Shown one piece after another: positions 53,909 through 63,599 of a stretch of DNA of 64,000 nucleotides; within the stretch, counting starts at the first letter, position 1; each line of letters opens with the position of its first letter. Under the pieces are notes generated by a model, which was not told where the DNA came from, did no database searches, and saw only the letters and a list, made by a program, of their open reading frames with translations. The stretch is from Hyphomicrobiales bacterium (GTDB lineage Bacteria; Pseudomonadota; Alphaproteobacteria; Rhizobiales; Xanthobacteraceae). The translations under genes and the position numbers were made by a program. The DNA is taken from assembly GCA_009377755.1 (NCBI GenBank), contig WHTM01000004.1, forward strand, positions 1 to 64,000, in the 5' to 3' direction.

Positions 53909-55738
53909 CTACGATACCGCCTCCGCCTCTTTGCGGCGCTCCTCGCGCTTGCGCTCGTGCGGATCGAGCAGCGCCTTGCGCAGGCGGATCGATTTCGGCG
54001 TGACCTCGACCAGCTCGTCCTCGGAGATATAGGCGAGCGCCTTCTCCAGCGTCATCCGGATCGGCGGGGTCAATCGCACCGCTTCGTCCTTCGACGTCGT
54101 GCGGATGTTGGTGAGCTTCTTGCCCTTGAGCACGTTGACGACGAGGTCGTTGCCGCGCGTGTGCTCGCCGACGATCATGCCGGGGTAGACCTTCCAGCCG
54201 GGCTCGATCATCATCGGCCCGCGGTCCTCCAGGTTCCACAGCGCATAAGCGACCGCGTCGCCCGACTCGTTGGCGATCAGCACGCCGTTGCGGCGCCCTT
54301 CGATCTCGCCCTTGTGCGGCGCATAGCCGTGGAACAGGCGGTTCATGATCGCAGTGCCGCGCGTGTCGGTGAGCAGTTCGCTCTGGTAACCGATCAGCCC
54401 GCGCGTCGGCGCGTAGAAAACAAGGCGCTGGCGGTGGCCGCCGGACGGCCGCATTTCGGCCAGCTCGGCCCTTCGCTCGGACATCTTCTGCACGACGATG
54501 CCGGAGTGCTCCTCGTCGACGTCGATCACGACTTCCTCGACCGGCTCCAGCAGTTCGCCGGTCGCGGAATCGCGATCGAACAGCACCTCCGGCCGCGACA
54601 CGGACAGCTCGAAGCCTTCGCGCCGCATGGTCTCGATCAGGATGCCGAGCTGCAACTCGCCGCGGCCGGCGACCTCGAACGAATCCTTCTCGCTCGACTC
54701 CGAGATGCGCAGCGCGACGTTGCCTTCCGCCTCGCGCAGCAGCCGCTCGCGGATGACGCGGCTCTGCACCTTGTCGCCTTCGGTGCCGGCGAGCGGGGAG
54801 TCGTTGATGCGGAACGTCATTGACAGCGTCGGCGGATCGATCGGCTGCGCCGGCAGCGGCTCGGTCACCTCGGGCGCGCAGATCGTGTGTGCCACCGTCG
54901 CCTGCGGCAGCCCTGCGAGGGCTACGATATCGCCGGCCTCCGCTTCCTCGACGGCGGTGCGCTCAAGACCGCGGAAGGCGAGCACCTTGATGACACGCCC
55001 CTCCTCCACCAGCCGGCCCTTGCGGTCGAGCACCTTCACGGGCTGGTTCGGCTTGATCGAGCCCGAGGTGATGCGGCCGGTGACGATACGGCCGAGATAG
55101 GGATTGGCTTCCAGGATGGTACCGAGCAGCCGGAACGGCCCCTCCTCGATCGCGGGCGGGGCGACGTGGCGCAGCACCAGGTCGAACAGCGGCGCCATCG
55201 ATTCCTTCGGCCCGTCGGCACTCGCGGCCATCCAGCCCTCCTTCGCCGAGCCATAAAGGATCGGGAAGTCGAGTTGCTCGTCGCTCGCGTCGAGCGCGGC
55301 GAACAGGTCGAACACCTCGTTGACCACCTCGGTCGGGCGCGCATCCAAACGATCGACCTTGTTGATGACGACGATGGGCTTGAGCCCCATCTTCAGCGCC
55401 TTGGAGACCACGAACTTGGTCTGCGGCAGCGGTCCCTCGGCGGCATCGACCAGCACCAGCGCCCCGTCGACCATGTTGAGGATGCGCTCAACCTCGCCGC
55501 CGAAATCGGCGTGGCCGGGGGTGTCGACGATGTTGACGCGGGTGCCTTGCCAGGCGATCGACGTCACCTTTGCGAGGATGGTGATGCCGCGCTCGCGCTC
55601 CAGGTCGTTGGAATCCATGGCGCGCTCCTGCACGCGCTGGTTCTCGCGCACGGCACCGGACTGCTGCAGCAGCCGATCGACCAGGGTGGTCTTGCCATGG
55701 TCGACATGGGCGATGATGGCGACGTTGCGGAGGTTCAT
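53909..55738 (-). CDS. typA: Ribosome-associated GTPase TypA/BipA
   Basis: A 609-residue translational GTPase from ATG 55738 ([20 protein letters not shown]). The G motifs are all present: AHVDHGKTT, the RGITI switch, [13 protein letters not shown] and [10 protein letters not shown]. The EF-G-like domains follow, then the BipA C-terminal domain ([20 protein letters not shown] and [20 protein letters not shown]). It assists ribosome assembly and stress growth. The length is that of the family. It stands alone, with a family C repeat upstream. Confidence 0.97.
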   Translation of the reverse strand: MNLRNVAIIAHVDHGKTTLVDRLLQQSGAVRENQRVQERAMDSNDLERERGITILAKVTSIAWQGTRVNIVDTPGHADFGGEVERILNMVDGALVLVDAAEGPLPQTKFVVSKALKMGLKPIVVINKVDRLDARPTEVVNEVFDLFAALDASDEQLDFPILYGSAKEGWMAASADGPKESMAPLFDLVLRHVAPPAIEEGPFRLLGTILEANPYLGRIVTGRITSGSIKPNQPVKVLDRKGRLVEEGRVIKVLAFRGLERTAVEEAEAGDIVALAGLPQATVAHTICAPEVTEPLPAQPIDPPTLSMTFRINDSPLAGTEGDKVQSRVIRERLLREAEGNVALRISESSEKDSFEVAGRGELQLGILIETMRREGFELSVSRPEVLFDRDSATGELLEPVEEVVIDVDEEHSGIVVQKMSERRAELAEMRPSGGHRQRLVFYAPTRGLIGYQSELLTDTRGTAIMNRLFHGYAPHKGEIEGRRNGVLIANESGDAVAYALWNLEDRGPMMIEPGWKVYPGMIVGEHTRGNDLVVNVLKGKKLTNIRTTSKDEAVRLTPPIRMTLEKALAYISEDELVEVTPKSIRLRKALLDPHERKREERRKEAEAVS

Positions 55739-55841
55739 GGATGCCTTGAAAACCAAGCGCGGCCCCGTCGGGGGCCGCGAATTCGTGCGGAATATAGTGG
55801 CGAATACCCCAGAAGCAATGCCGAAGAGGTGTCTAAAACAT

Positions 55842-55996
55842 CGCGGGCAAGTTTACGCAGCCTGCGTAAACTTGCCCGCGTGCGAGAGCCGGGAACCGCG
55901 TACCCTGCGTCAGCAATTTGCATGAGAAATACGTCGTAAAAACGAGCGCTGGGAGACATGGGTCCCGGATCGGCGCTGCGCGCCGTCCGGGATGAC
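55842..55996. repeat. Dispersed repeat, family C, copy with perfect nested palindrome
   Basis: The left part (55842-55880) is a perfect palindrome with 19-bp arms, CGCGGGCAAGTTTACGCAG and its complement, around one base. The right part is ATGGGTCCCGGATCGG to CCGGGATGAC as in other copies. It lies between typA and the CocE-like hydrolase. Confidence 0.85.
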
Positions 55997-56033
55997 AACC
56001 GAGAAGCCGCGCGTGACTGAAATAGCGCGCCGC

Positions 56034-57779
56034 CTATTTCGCCGGAATGACCGGCAGCAGCAGATACGGCGCCTTGGCTGCCGAAAAATGCAGCGTAACG
56101 ATGGCGCCGAACACCTCCGGCGGCCGGTCCTCGGGGTGCGTGTGGGTGAAGGGGCCGACCCCTCTCATCGGATAGGGTGCGTGCGGCAGCGCCAGGTCGG
56201 TGCCGTCATATTCATAATCGCGGCCGCGCACGGTCAGGCCGATGCGATAGCCGGGCGGCACCACGATACAGGTCGGCCAGATCTCGACGTCGACCTCGAC
56301 CGGCACGCCCGGAGTGAGCGGCCATTCCTCGTCATGGGTGTGCCAGGGGCGGTACGGCAGGCTGCGTGCCGGATCGGTCTTGCGGTGCGAGGCGCGGAGC
56401 CAGCCCAAGCCCACCGGCGTGCGCGGATCGTTGGTGCCGACGAACACCACCTCCTTGCCGGCGGGGTCGAACACGCGCAGCGCCAGAAACAGATCGGCAT
56501 CCACGCTGGCCGAGGACACGAGCAGCTTGGCGGCGACCGGCCCGGTGATCTCCATCGTGTCGTGGAGTGGCGCGGTGAGAAATGTGATGCCGTCGCCGGC
56601 CGGATCATAGGCGAGGCGGCGTGCATTCTCGGGCGGTACCTCGTTAGTCAAGGCGAGCGTCGCCAGGTCGAGATAGAATTTCGTCCACTGCGTGCGAGCG
56701 AGCGGCCATTCATTCTCGTCACGCACGGCGAATTTTTCGCCGGGATGACGGATGTTGAGCTGCACCTTGGGCTGCTTGTCCCAGCCGGTATCCTCGCCCT
56801 TGAGGAAGTGGCCGAAGAATCGCTTCTGTAGTCCGAGGCCGTAGTTGGTATAGAAGTGCGAGAAGTGGGTGTCGCCATGCACCTCCAGCCACTTCCGCTG
56901 CGAGCCGGCGCGCAGATAGCCTTCGAAGTTGCCGCGTGGGTGCAGGCCCTGCCCGCCCCAATTGGCGGCCGAGAGCAGAGGCGCGCTGATCTTGGAAAAA
57001 TCGGCGATGCGCGCGCGGTAGTAGTCATCGATCAGCGGGCGCGACAAAGCCTCTCCGGGATTATCCGCGTGGCTGCGTTCGAGTTCCGATTCCGGCAGCG
57101 TCACCGGGCCGGCGACGTACTCGCCGGTCACCCGGCTCTTCGCGCCGCGCTCGCCGACTCCGTGCTGCACGCTCTCAACCTGCCGCGGATACCAACTGAA
57201 GTAGAAGTCGCTGAGGATGCCCCCATGCCGGCATAGCTCGCGATAGTAATCCGACGAGCCTTCCCAGATGCACAGTGCCGCGAGATGCGGCGGCTGCAAG
57301 GCGGCCACCGTCCACTGGTTCATCGCGTAGTAGGAGATGCCGTTGATGCCGACCTTGCCGTTGCTCCAGGCTTGCGTGCCCGCCCACTCGATGCACTGGC
57401 AGAGATCGTCGGTCTCGCGCGGCGACCACACGTCGAGATATCCCGGCGACCGGCCGGCGCCACGCGAGTCGATGCGCAGGCAGGCGTAGCCGTCGGGCAC
57501 CCATTTCTCCGGATCGACCAGTTCCCAGCTCTGGTACGTGTTGGTCGAGCCCTCCGCGACCTCGGGGTATGAATCGATCATCCGCGTCCAGGCGCTGAGA
57601 TATCCCTCCTGAAAGGCGAGCCCCTTGGCGTACGGGCCGTAGCTGAGAATCACCGGATACCCGCCGTCCGCGACCGGGCGGAACAGATCGGCGCGCAGCA
57701 CGACGCCGTCATCCATCGGGATCGGCACGTCCCAGTCGACTCGCATGCTGTCGCGGATTTCGCTTTTGGACCCGCTCAT
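56034..57779 (-). CDS. CocE/NonD-family hydrolase (X-Pro dipeptidyl-peptidase-like)
   Basis: A 581-residue cytoplasmic hydrolase (no signal). The N-terminal half has the alpha/beta hydrolase of the CocE type: PMDDGVVLRADLFRP, RIDSRGAGRSPGYLDVW, and the nucleophile region VGINGISYYAMNQWTVAAL with Ser in GISYYA. The last third is the jelly-roll X-Pro C-terminal domain (GPVAAKLLVSSASVDADLFL, PGYRIGLTVRGRDYEYDG). The family cleaves esters or acyl-peptides of varied substrates. GISYYA differs from the common GxSYxG, which may affect turnover. It is a single gene next to the site-2 protease. Confidence 0.9.
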   Translation of the reverse strand: MSGSKSEIRDSMRVDWDVPIPMDDGVVLRADLFRPVADGGYPVILSYGPYAKGLAFQEGYLSAWTRMIDSYPEVAEGSTNTYQSWELVDPEKWVPDGYACLRIDSRGAGRSPGYLDVWSPRETDDLCQCIEWAGTQAWSNGKVGINGISYYAMNQWTVAALQPPHLAALCIWEGSSDYYRELCRHGGILSDFYFSWYPRQVESVQHGVGERGAKSRVTGEYVAGPVTLPESELERSHADNPGEALSRPLIDDYYRARIADFSKISAPLLSAANWGGQGLHPRGNFEGYLRAGSQRKWLEVHGDTHFSHFYTNYGLGLQKRFFGHFLKGEDTGWDKQPKVQLNIRHPGEKFAVRDENEWPLARTQWTKFYLDLATLALTNEVPPENARRLAYDPAGDGITFLTAPLHDTMEITGPVAAKLLVSSASVDADLFLALRVFDPAGKEVVFVGTNDPRTPVGLGWLRASHRKTDPARSLPYRPWHTHDEEWPLTPGVPVEVDVEIWPTCIVVPPGYRIGLTVRGRDYEYDGTDLALPHAPYPMRGVGPFTHTHPEDRPPEVFGAIVTLHFSAAKAPYLLLPVIPAK

Positions 57780-57872
57780 CGGCGCCTCCCCGGGGCCGTT
57801 GCTTATGCAGGTATTGTAGCAGAGGTAGGGGCCTCGCCGGTCTCGGGCATGGCGCCGTTCGATCCTGGGCAG

Positions 57873-58991
57873 TTACGCGCCGGCCGGCCGGCTCCAGGGG
57901 CCGAAGCGGATGCCGCTGGGCAGCGCGTTGTGCAGCATGATCATTTCGCCGATCGTCTCCGAGGTGACAAGGCCGGTCAGGCGCCCATCGCTGTCGACCA
58001 CGGCGACCGCCGGCGCCTGCTTCTCGTTCAAGACCTTAAAAGCCTCGTCAAGACACCGCCGCTGACCGATGGCCGGGATGCCCGGCGACATGGCGTCGCC
58101 CACGCGCGCGTCCGGCCCGAGCTGCTTGATCGCGCGGATCAGGTCGTTGCGGGTGAGCAAGCCGACCGGCTTGCGGTCGCCATCCACTACCGGAAATTCG
58201 CCCTGGCTGGTGCGCAGCAGCGTCTGCACGGCGTGTTCGATCTCATCCTCCGGCGCCAGCGTGACGAACTGCGTCACCATCGCCGCACCGACCGGCACGC
58301 CGCGCGACATCGACCGCAGCGCCACGAGATGCGCCTCCGATGACGCCGCCAGATAGACGAAGATGGCGATCAGGATCAGCATCGGACTGTAGAACAGCCC
58401 GAGGATTCCGAAGACGAAGGCCAGGATCTGGCCGATCGTCGCGGCGATCTGGGTGGCGCGCACGAAGCCGAGCGGAATCGCCAAGAGCGCCCGCAGCACC
58501 CGTCCGCCGTCCATCGGGAAGGCGGGGATCAGGTTGAACAGCACCAGGAACACGTTGACGATGGCGAGCCGATCGACCATCGAAACGCCGGAACTCCCGA
58601 CCGCGGCAAGGTGCTGCGGATCGAGGCTCGCGCCGGCAAAGGCGACGAGCGCAAACGCGATCACGACATTGACCGCCGGTCCGGCGATCGCGACCAGAAA
58701 TTCCTGATAGGGCTCCTCGGGGATCCGCTCGAGGCGCGCGACACCGCCGATCGGCAGCAGCGTCACGTCCGGCGTGGCCACCCCGAACACCCGCGCGGTC
58801 AGGATATGTCCGTATTCGTGCAGCAGCACGCAGCCGAACAACAGGATGATGAAGACGGTGCTGTCCCAGGCCGCGGCTGTGCCGCCGGCGGCATAGCTGG
58901 CGGCGAAAATCCAGATCAGGAACAGCAGGAACGTGAAGTGGATACGGATTTCCGTGCCGGCGATTCGGCCAATGTTCAACGACCAGGCCAT
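57873..58991 (-). CDS. Site-2-protease-family metallopeptidase with CBS domains
   Basis: A 372-residue M50-family membrane protease of the Rip3/SpoIVFB-like group. The zinc site is HEYGH at residues 58-62, in a membrane segment (VFIILLFGCVLLHEYGH), and the partner motif is FNLIPAFPMDGGRVLRALLA. About six hydrophobic segments occur in the first 230 residues. The C-terminal third holds two CBS domains (VTQFVTLAPEDEIEHAVQTL and MSPGIPAIGQRRCLDEAF), which bind adenine nucleotides and may sense energy state. It would cut a membrane substrate inside the bilayer. It is a single gene. Confidence 0.93.
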   Translation of the reverse strand: MAWSLNIGRIAGTEIRIHFTFLLFLIWIFAASYAAGGTAAAWDSTVFIILLFGCVLLHEYGHILTARVFGVATPDVTLLPIGGVARLERIPEEPYQEFLVAIAGPAVNVVIAFALVAFAGASLDPQHLAAVGSSGVSMVDRLAIVNVFLVLFNLIPAFPMDGGRVLRALLAIPLGFVRATQIAATIGQILAFVFGILGLFYSPMLILIAIFVYLAASSEAHLVALRSMSRGVPVGAAMVTQFVTLAPEDEIEHAVQTLLRTSQGEFPVVDGDRKPVGLLTRNDLIRAIKQLGPDARVGDAMSPGIPAIGQRRCLDEAFKVLNEKQAPAVAVVDSDGRLTGLVTSETIGEMIMLHNALPSGIRFGPWSRPAGA

Positions 58992-59031
58992 GAGACTACC
59001 TCGCCTCGATCTTGCTAATACGCTGCAAACT

Positions 59032-59059
59032 CAAGCGAACTTCCGAATCGCGACACTAG
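59032..59059. repeat. Half-site of the CTAG-ended palindromic element
   Basis: CAAGCGAACTTCCGAATCGCGACACTAG matches the right arm of the element at 60733-60804 with a few changes. The left arm is missing or degenerate. It lies 19 bases before the truncated phhB copy. Confidence 0.7.
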
Positions 59060-59078
59060 GCCAAACACGTAGTATCGG

Positions 59079-59189
59079 GGCCAGCCATTTGCGAGAGCGG
59101 CAAGGAGGCAAATCATGGCTGACAAGGTCGCAGGCGACGCCCGCAAGGCCGCGCTTGCCAAGCTGATCGGCTATTTCCGCGCCGGATGA
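59079..59189 (+). pseudogene. phhB': Truncated duplicate of the phhB 5' end
   Basis: 59079-59172 matches 59743-59836 (offset 664) with two differences, covering the ribosome site (GGCAAGGAGG) and the first 19 codons. It then diverges into FRAG and a TGA at 59189. The 24-codon frame ([20 protein letters not shown]) cannot fold as the dehydratase. It lies on the far side of the DUF2283/DUF4258 pair from the intact gene. Confidence 0.9.
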
Positions 59190-59195
59190 GTGGTA

Positions 59196-59408
59196 TCACT
59201 CCGCCGCGCTCGCCGGCGGAAGAGCAATCGTCTCAATCTTGGACAAATCGAACTTGCGGGAAGCGTGATCGATGTCGAACCCGACCACGTCACCTTTGGC
59301 GTCGAGGTCGACGATCAACCCTTCCACAACCTCCCGTGCCTCGGTGCCCGACGTGCTTTTCAGTTCGATGTAGAGGCTGTCCGTCTCCGGATAGTAGTGC
59401 AGCTTCAT
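59196..59408 (-). CDS. DUF2283 protein, likely antitoxin-like partner
   Basis: A 70-residue protein starting [20 protein letters not shown], a clear DUF2283 signature, followed by EVVEGLIVDLDAKGDVVGFD and IDHASRKFDLSKIETIALP. The family is a small beta protein frequently coded directly after a DUF4258 gene. Here it overlaps that gene by four bases (59405-59408). Such pairs behave like toxin-antitoxin modules in gene layout, but activity has rarely been tested; the role is inferred. Confidence 0.82.
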   Translation of the reverse strand: MKLHYYPETDSLYIELKSTSGTEAREVVEGLIVDLDAKGDVVGFDIDHASRKFDLSKIETIALPPASAAE

Positions 59409-59668
59409 CGCTCCTCCTCGCGGAAATTGCGGTCGAAGAATGCGTTGTGGACCGTCTCTCTGTCCTCCAGTGTAACGACGCGAAGAAATCGCGGTCGAGC
59501 CTCGCCGGCCACCGCAACTCTACCCCAAAAACGAACTCGGCCGTCCCCTTGGACCTCGCTGCGAATCGGGTCGGCCAGCACGTCCCTGCACCACTCGCGC
59601 CGTATATAGGGACGCTTGCGCAGCACTTGCTCCTCGAAATAGCGCGTCGTCTTCAAGCCACAACTCAC
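59405..59668 (-). CDS. DUF4258 protein, possible RelE/BrnT-like toxin
   Basis: An 87-residue protein. I choose the GTG at 59668 because GAGGAA lies eight bases before it and the family starts at [23 protein letters not shown] 59692 would add eight residues and has no ribosome site. Family marks are [30 protein letters not shown] and [14 protein letters not shown]4258 is a small RelE-like fold. It is the first gene of the pair with DUF2283, both lying between the two copies of the phhB 5' region. Confidence 0.78.
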   Translation of the reverse strand: MSCGLKTTRYFEEQVLRKRPYIRREWCRDVLADPIRSEVQGDGRVRFWGRVAVAGEARPRFLRVVTLEDRETVHNAFFDRNFREEER

Positions 59669-59778
59669 GGTCAGATTCCTCGCAACCAGCATGGTTGCCG
59701 GCAGCGGGGCTAATGCTCGTGACCAAGCCATGGTACTATTCCGGCCAGCCATTTGCGAGAGCGGCAAGGAGGCAAATC

Positions 59779-60072
59779 ATGGCTGACAAGCTCGCAGGCG
59801 ACGCCCGCAAGGCCGCGCTTGCCAAGCTGATGGGCTGGAGCGAAGTCGAGGGACGCGACGCCATCACCAAGACCTTCACCTTCAAGGACTTCAACGCCGC
59901 CTTCGGCTTCATGACCCGGGTGGCGCTGGTCGCCGAGAAGCTCGACCACCACCCGGAATGGTTCAACGTGTACAAAACGGTGACGGTCACGCTGTCGACC
60001 CATGATGCCGGCGGTCTGACTGGACGCGACATCGAACTGGCGCAGACCATGGACCGGCTGGCGGGAGGGTGA
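59779..60072 (+). CDS. phhB: 4a-hydroxytetrahydrobiopterin dehydratase (PCD)
   Basis: A complete 97-residue pterin-4a-carbinolamine dehydratase. The substrate-site His pair is in [20 protein letters not shown], followed by the conserved [20 protein letters not shown]. It recycles the pterin cofactor of aromatic amino-acid hydroxylases. The start at 59779 is set by GGCAAGGAGG just upstream. Its promoter region and first 19 codons are also found, truncated, at 59079-59172. Confidence 0.96.
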   Translation: MADKLAGDARKAALAKLMGWSEVEGRDAITKTFTFKDFNAAFGFMTRVALVAEKLDHHPEWFNVYKTVTVTLSTHDAGGLTGRDIELAQTMDRLAGG

Positions 60073-60082
60073 AAGCAGCGCC

Positions 60083-60180
60083 GTCATTCCGGGGCCCAGC
60101 GAAGCGAAGAAAGCCCGGAATCCATATTCCCGGCGATGGTTAATGGATTCCGGGCTCCGGACCTCGGCCGGCCCCGGATT
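60083..60180. repeat. Palindromic repeat of GTCATTCCGGGGC type
   Basis: GTCATTCCGGGGCCCAGCGA, then AAGCCCGGAATCCAT facing ATGGATTCCGGGCT, ending CGGCCGGCCCCGG. Two nested stems, between phhB and the DUF1232 gene. Confidence 0.75.
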
Positions 60181-60248
60181 GACGCCGTCTTGCACGTCGT
60201 CCTCGCAGTGACCATTTTCGAACCATGCCACGACCGCCGAGGAGTGCC

Positions 60249-60632
60249 ATGCTTAAGCGCGAATCGTCCTGGAACGCGTCCCGGCCCGAGACCTTGCGGC
60301 GCATGGCCGGTGACGAGGCCGGGGTGCGCCGGGATTTCTGGGCCAAGGCGCGGCGCTTCGCCGCCCAATTGCCGTTCGCCGAAGACCTGCTCGCCGCCTA
60401 TTACTGCGCCTTCGACCGCGACACACCGGCGCACGTCAAAGCGTCGCTGGTTGCCGCGCTGGCCTATTTCGTCCTGCCGGCCGACATCGTCCCCGACCTG
60501 CTGCCGATGCTCGGCTTCGCCGACGACGCAGCGGTTTTGGCCGCCACGCTGCGCCTGGTTGCGACGGCAGTGCGTCCGGAGCACCGGGATGCGGCGCGGG
60601 AAGCGCTGGTCCGCGGGCTGGATGCACATTAG
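60249..60632 (+). CDS. YkvA/DUF1232-family protein
   Basis: A 127-residue protein from ATG 60249 (MLKRESSWNASRPETLRRMA). The DUF1232 signature is clear: LPFAEDLLAAYYCAFDRDTP, HVKASLVAALAYFVLPADIV and PDLLPMLGFADDAAVLAATL. It is a small helical protein with two or three hydrophobic helices, probably membrane-associated. Its function is unknown. It is preceded by a repeat and followed by three palindromic elements. Confidence 0.9.
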   Translation: MLKRESSWNASRPETLRRMAGDEAGVRRDFWAKARRFAAQLPFAEDLLAAYYCAFDRDTPAHVKASLVAALAYFVLPADIVPDLLPMLGFADDAAVLAATLRLVATAVRPEHRDAAREALVRGLDAH

Positions 60633-60655
60633 ACCGGTGTTAACTCCGCCGGCCC

Positions 60656-60720
60656 TAGTGGGGTGGTTCAGAAGTTCTCTCAATTTTGCGCCGCCAGTCC
60701 GTGAACCAAACCCCACTAGA
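60656..60720. repeat. CTAG-ended palindrome, type 2
   Basis: CTAGTGGGGTGGTTCA at the left and TGAACCAAACCCCACTAG at the right, with a 2-base bulge and a 31-base loop. It lies 12 bases before the next CTAG-ended palindrome. Confidence 0.85.
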
Positions 60721-60732
60721 TTCATAAAGTTG

Positions 60733-60804
60733 CTAGTGTCCCGAATCCGAAGTTCGCTAAGGGAGTGCCGCGAGTTCAAGCGAACTTCGGATTCGGGACA
60801 CTAG
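60733..60804. repeat. CTAG-ended palindrome, type 1, perfect copy
   Basis: Arms 60733-60758 and 60779-60804 are perfectly complementary over 26 bases (CTAGTGTCCCGAATCCGAAG...), around a 20-base loop. The small size and CTAG ends are MITE-like. A degenerate copy follows at 60867-60936 and a half-copy lies at 59032-59059. Confidence 0.92.
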
Positions 60805-60866
60805 CTCCGGAACCGCCTTCATAGTGCCGATTTCCTTGGTATGTGTTGGCCTAGACTCATAACTTG

Positions 60867-60936
60867 CTAGTATCCTTTCGAATCCGAAGTTCGCTTAGAC
60901 GGTGCTGCAAGATCAAGCGAACTTCGGATTCGGGAC
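60867..60936. repeat. CTAG-ended palindrome, type 1, degenerate copy
   Basis: Starts CTAGTATCC. The inner arms (60880-60896 and 60915-60931, GAATCCGAAGTTCGCTT and its complement) are perfect over 17 bases, but the outer ends no longer pair. It ends about 40 bases before the IalB-like start. Confidence 0.85.
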
Positions 60937-60976
60937 GCGAGCCCTGATTCGCCTACGATGCTTGGAAGCGAGGAGG

Positions 60977-61656
60977 ATGATGCCCCGCAATCGAACCGCT
61001 CCGCCGCTGATCTCCCTGCTTGTTGCCGCGGCCTATGCATTCACCCCGGCCGCCCCGGCACAGGGCGTGGCCCTGACGGACGTGTCGTCACAGGCCAGCA
61101 ACACGAAGTCGAAGTCCGAGCCGGCCAAGAGGAAGCCAGCGGCCCAGAAGAAACCCCCGGCCAAGCCGGCGACCAGCACTGACTCCCAGGCCGCCGTCAA
61201 CCCGAGCGAGCCGACCCTGATGGGCCAATTCGGCGACTGGGGGGCCTACACGGCGGCGCCCGGCGGCAAGAAGGTCTGCTTCGCCTTGTCGAAGCCGAAG
61301 TCGCAAAACGCCTCGAAAGAGGACGTCAAGCGCGACCAGGCCTACATGTTCATCGCCACCCGCCCGACCGAGAAAGTCAAGGAAGAGGTCTCGATCATCG
61401 TCGGCTACCCGCTCAACACCAAGGCGGATGCGACCGCGCAGGTCGGCTCCTCGACCTATCTGATGTTCGGGCAGAACGACGGCGCCTGGATCAAGAATGC
61501 CGCCGAGGAGCCGCAGCTCCTCGACTCGATGCGCAAGGGCTCCGAGATGGTCGTCAAGGCCAAGTCCACCCGCGGCACCGAAACGACGGATACCTACAGC
61601 CTAAAGGGAGTATCCAACGCGCTCGACCGGGTGGCGAAGGAGTGCGGCGACAGCGG

Positions 61657-61660
<4 letters not shown>
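60977..61660 (+). CDS. Invasion-associated locus B (IalB) family protein
   Basis: A 227-residue exported protein. The start is ATG 60977 (or the next codon, also ATG), just after AGGAGG. The signal peptide is [20 protein letters not shown] Lys/Pro/Ala-rich linker covers about residues 45-75, and the IalB domain follows: [60 protein letters not shown], with a late Cys in VAKECGDSG. IalB relatives are periplasmic or envelope proteins common in Hyphomicrobiales and not specific to invasion. Its stop overlaps the rlmN start by four bases. Confidence 0.9.
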
Positions 61661-62910
<1,250 letters not shown>

Positions 62911-62996
62911 GCGACCTGTTGCGTCCTGATGCGGGCGTCGAAGCGGCAAATGGACGGCGGCCGGGAACCACAGCCGAAGCATGGCGCCCGGTTGCG

Positions 62997-63458
62997 ATGA
63001 CCAACCGAGACGAGCGCATGCTCAGCCGCATCACGGTGATCTTCCTCGCCTTCCTGGTCGCCAGCGTCGCGGCGGGAATAACCATTTCGGTGGCACTGCT
63101 CGGCCCGGAGTGGCCGGCGCTGTCCGGCGACGCCGGCGAGCGGACCGGCTTCTGGGTGCTGGTCTTCTTTGCGGCGAGCGCCAGCGGCGCCGTCATCATC
63201 CTGCCGCTGTTCCTGCTGGTGGTGCTGGCGGAAAGCTACCGGCTTCGCTCCGTCCTGCTCTATGCGATCGCCGGCGCCGCGGTGATGCTGTTCGGCTACT
63301 TCATGTCCGGCTTCGCCGAACACGCCGACCCGGCCACGGTATACTTTCCGACCGGACATGAGGCCGCGATCGCGGCGGCGGCCGGGGTCGTCTTCGGGTT
63401 CGTTTACTGGCTTCTCGCCGGACGCAAGGCCGGCTTCTGGCGCGGGCGCAGACCCTGA
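62997..63458 (+). CDS. Hypothetical four-span membrane protein
   Basis: A 153-residue protein of no named family. Four hydrophobic spans are visible: ITVIFLAFLVASVAAGITIS, FWVLVFFAASASGAVIILPL (running into FLLVVLAE), VLLYAIAGAAVMLFGYFM and AAIAAAAGVVFGFVYWLLAG. Both ends are charged and probably cytoplasmic. It lies 86 bases after rlmN on the same strand. Function unknown. Confidence 0.75.
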   Translation: MTNRDERMLSRITVIFLAFLVASVAAGITISVALLGPEWPALSGDAGERTGFWVLVFFAASASGAVIILPLFLLVVLAESYRLRSVLLYAIAGAAVMLFGYFMSGFAEHADPATVYFPTGHEAAIAAAAGVVFGFVYWLLAGRKAGFWRGRRP

Positions 63459-63599
63459 CCGGAACCGCCACGCAAGGTGGCGCCCCCGTCTCATCACGGC
63501 CATGTCTTGAGATTATGGCTCCGTGCAAATCGGCCGGACCGGCGGACCCGCCAGGAACGGCGTTGACCTGACACCGGCTTTTTGCGCAAGACAGAGATC

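Noticed and set aside
59115-59189. 24-codon gene with a good ribosome site
   Set aside because: It is the duplicated 5' end of phhB that soon diverges and stops; no complete fold.
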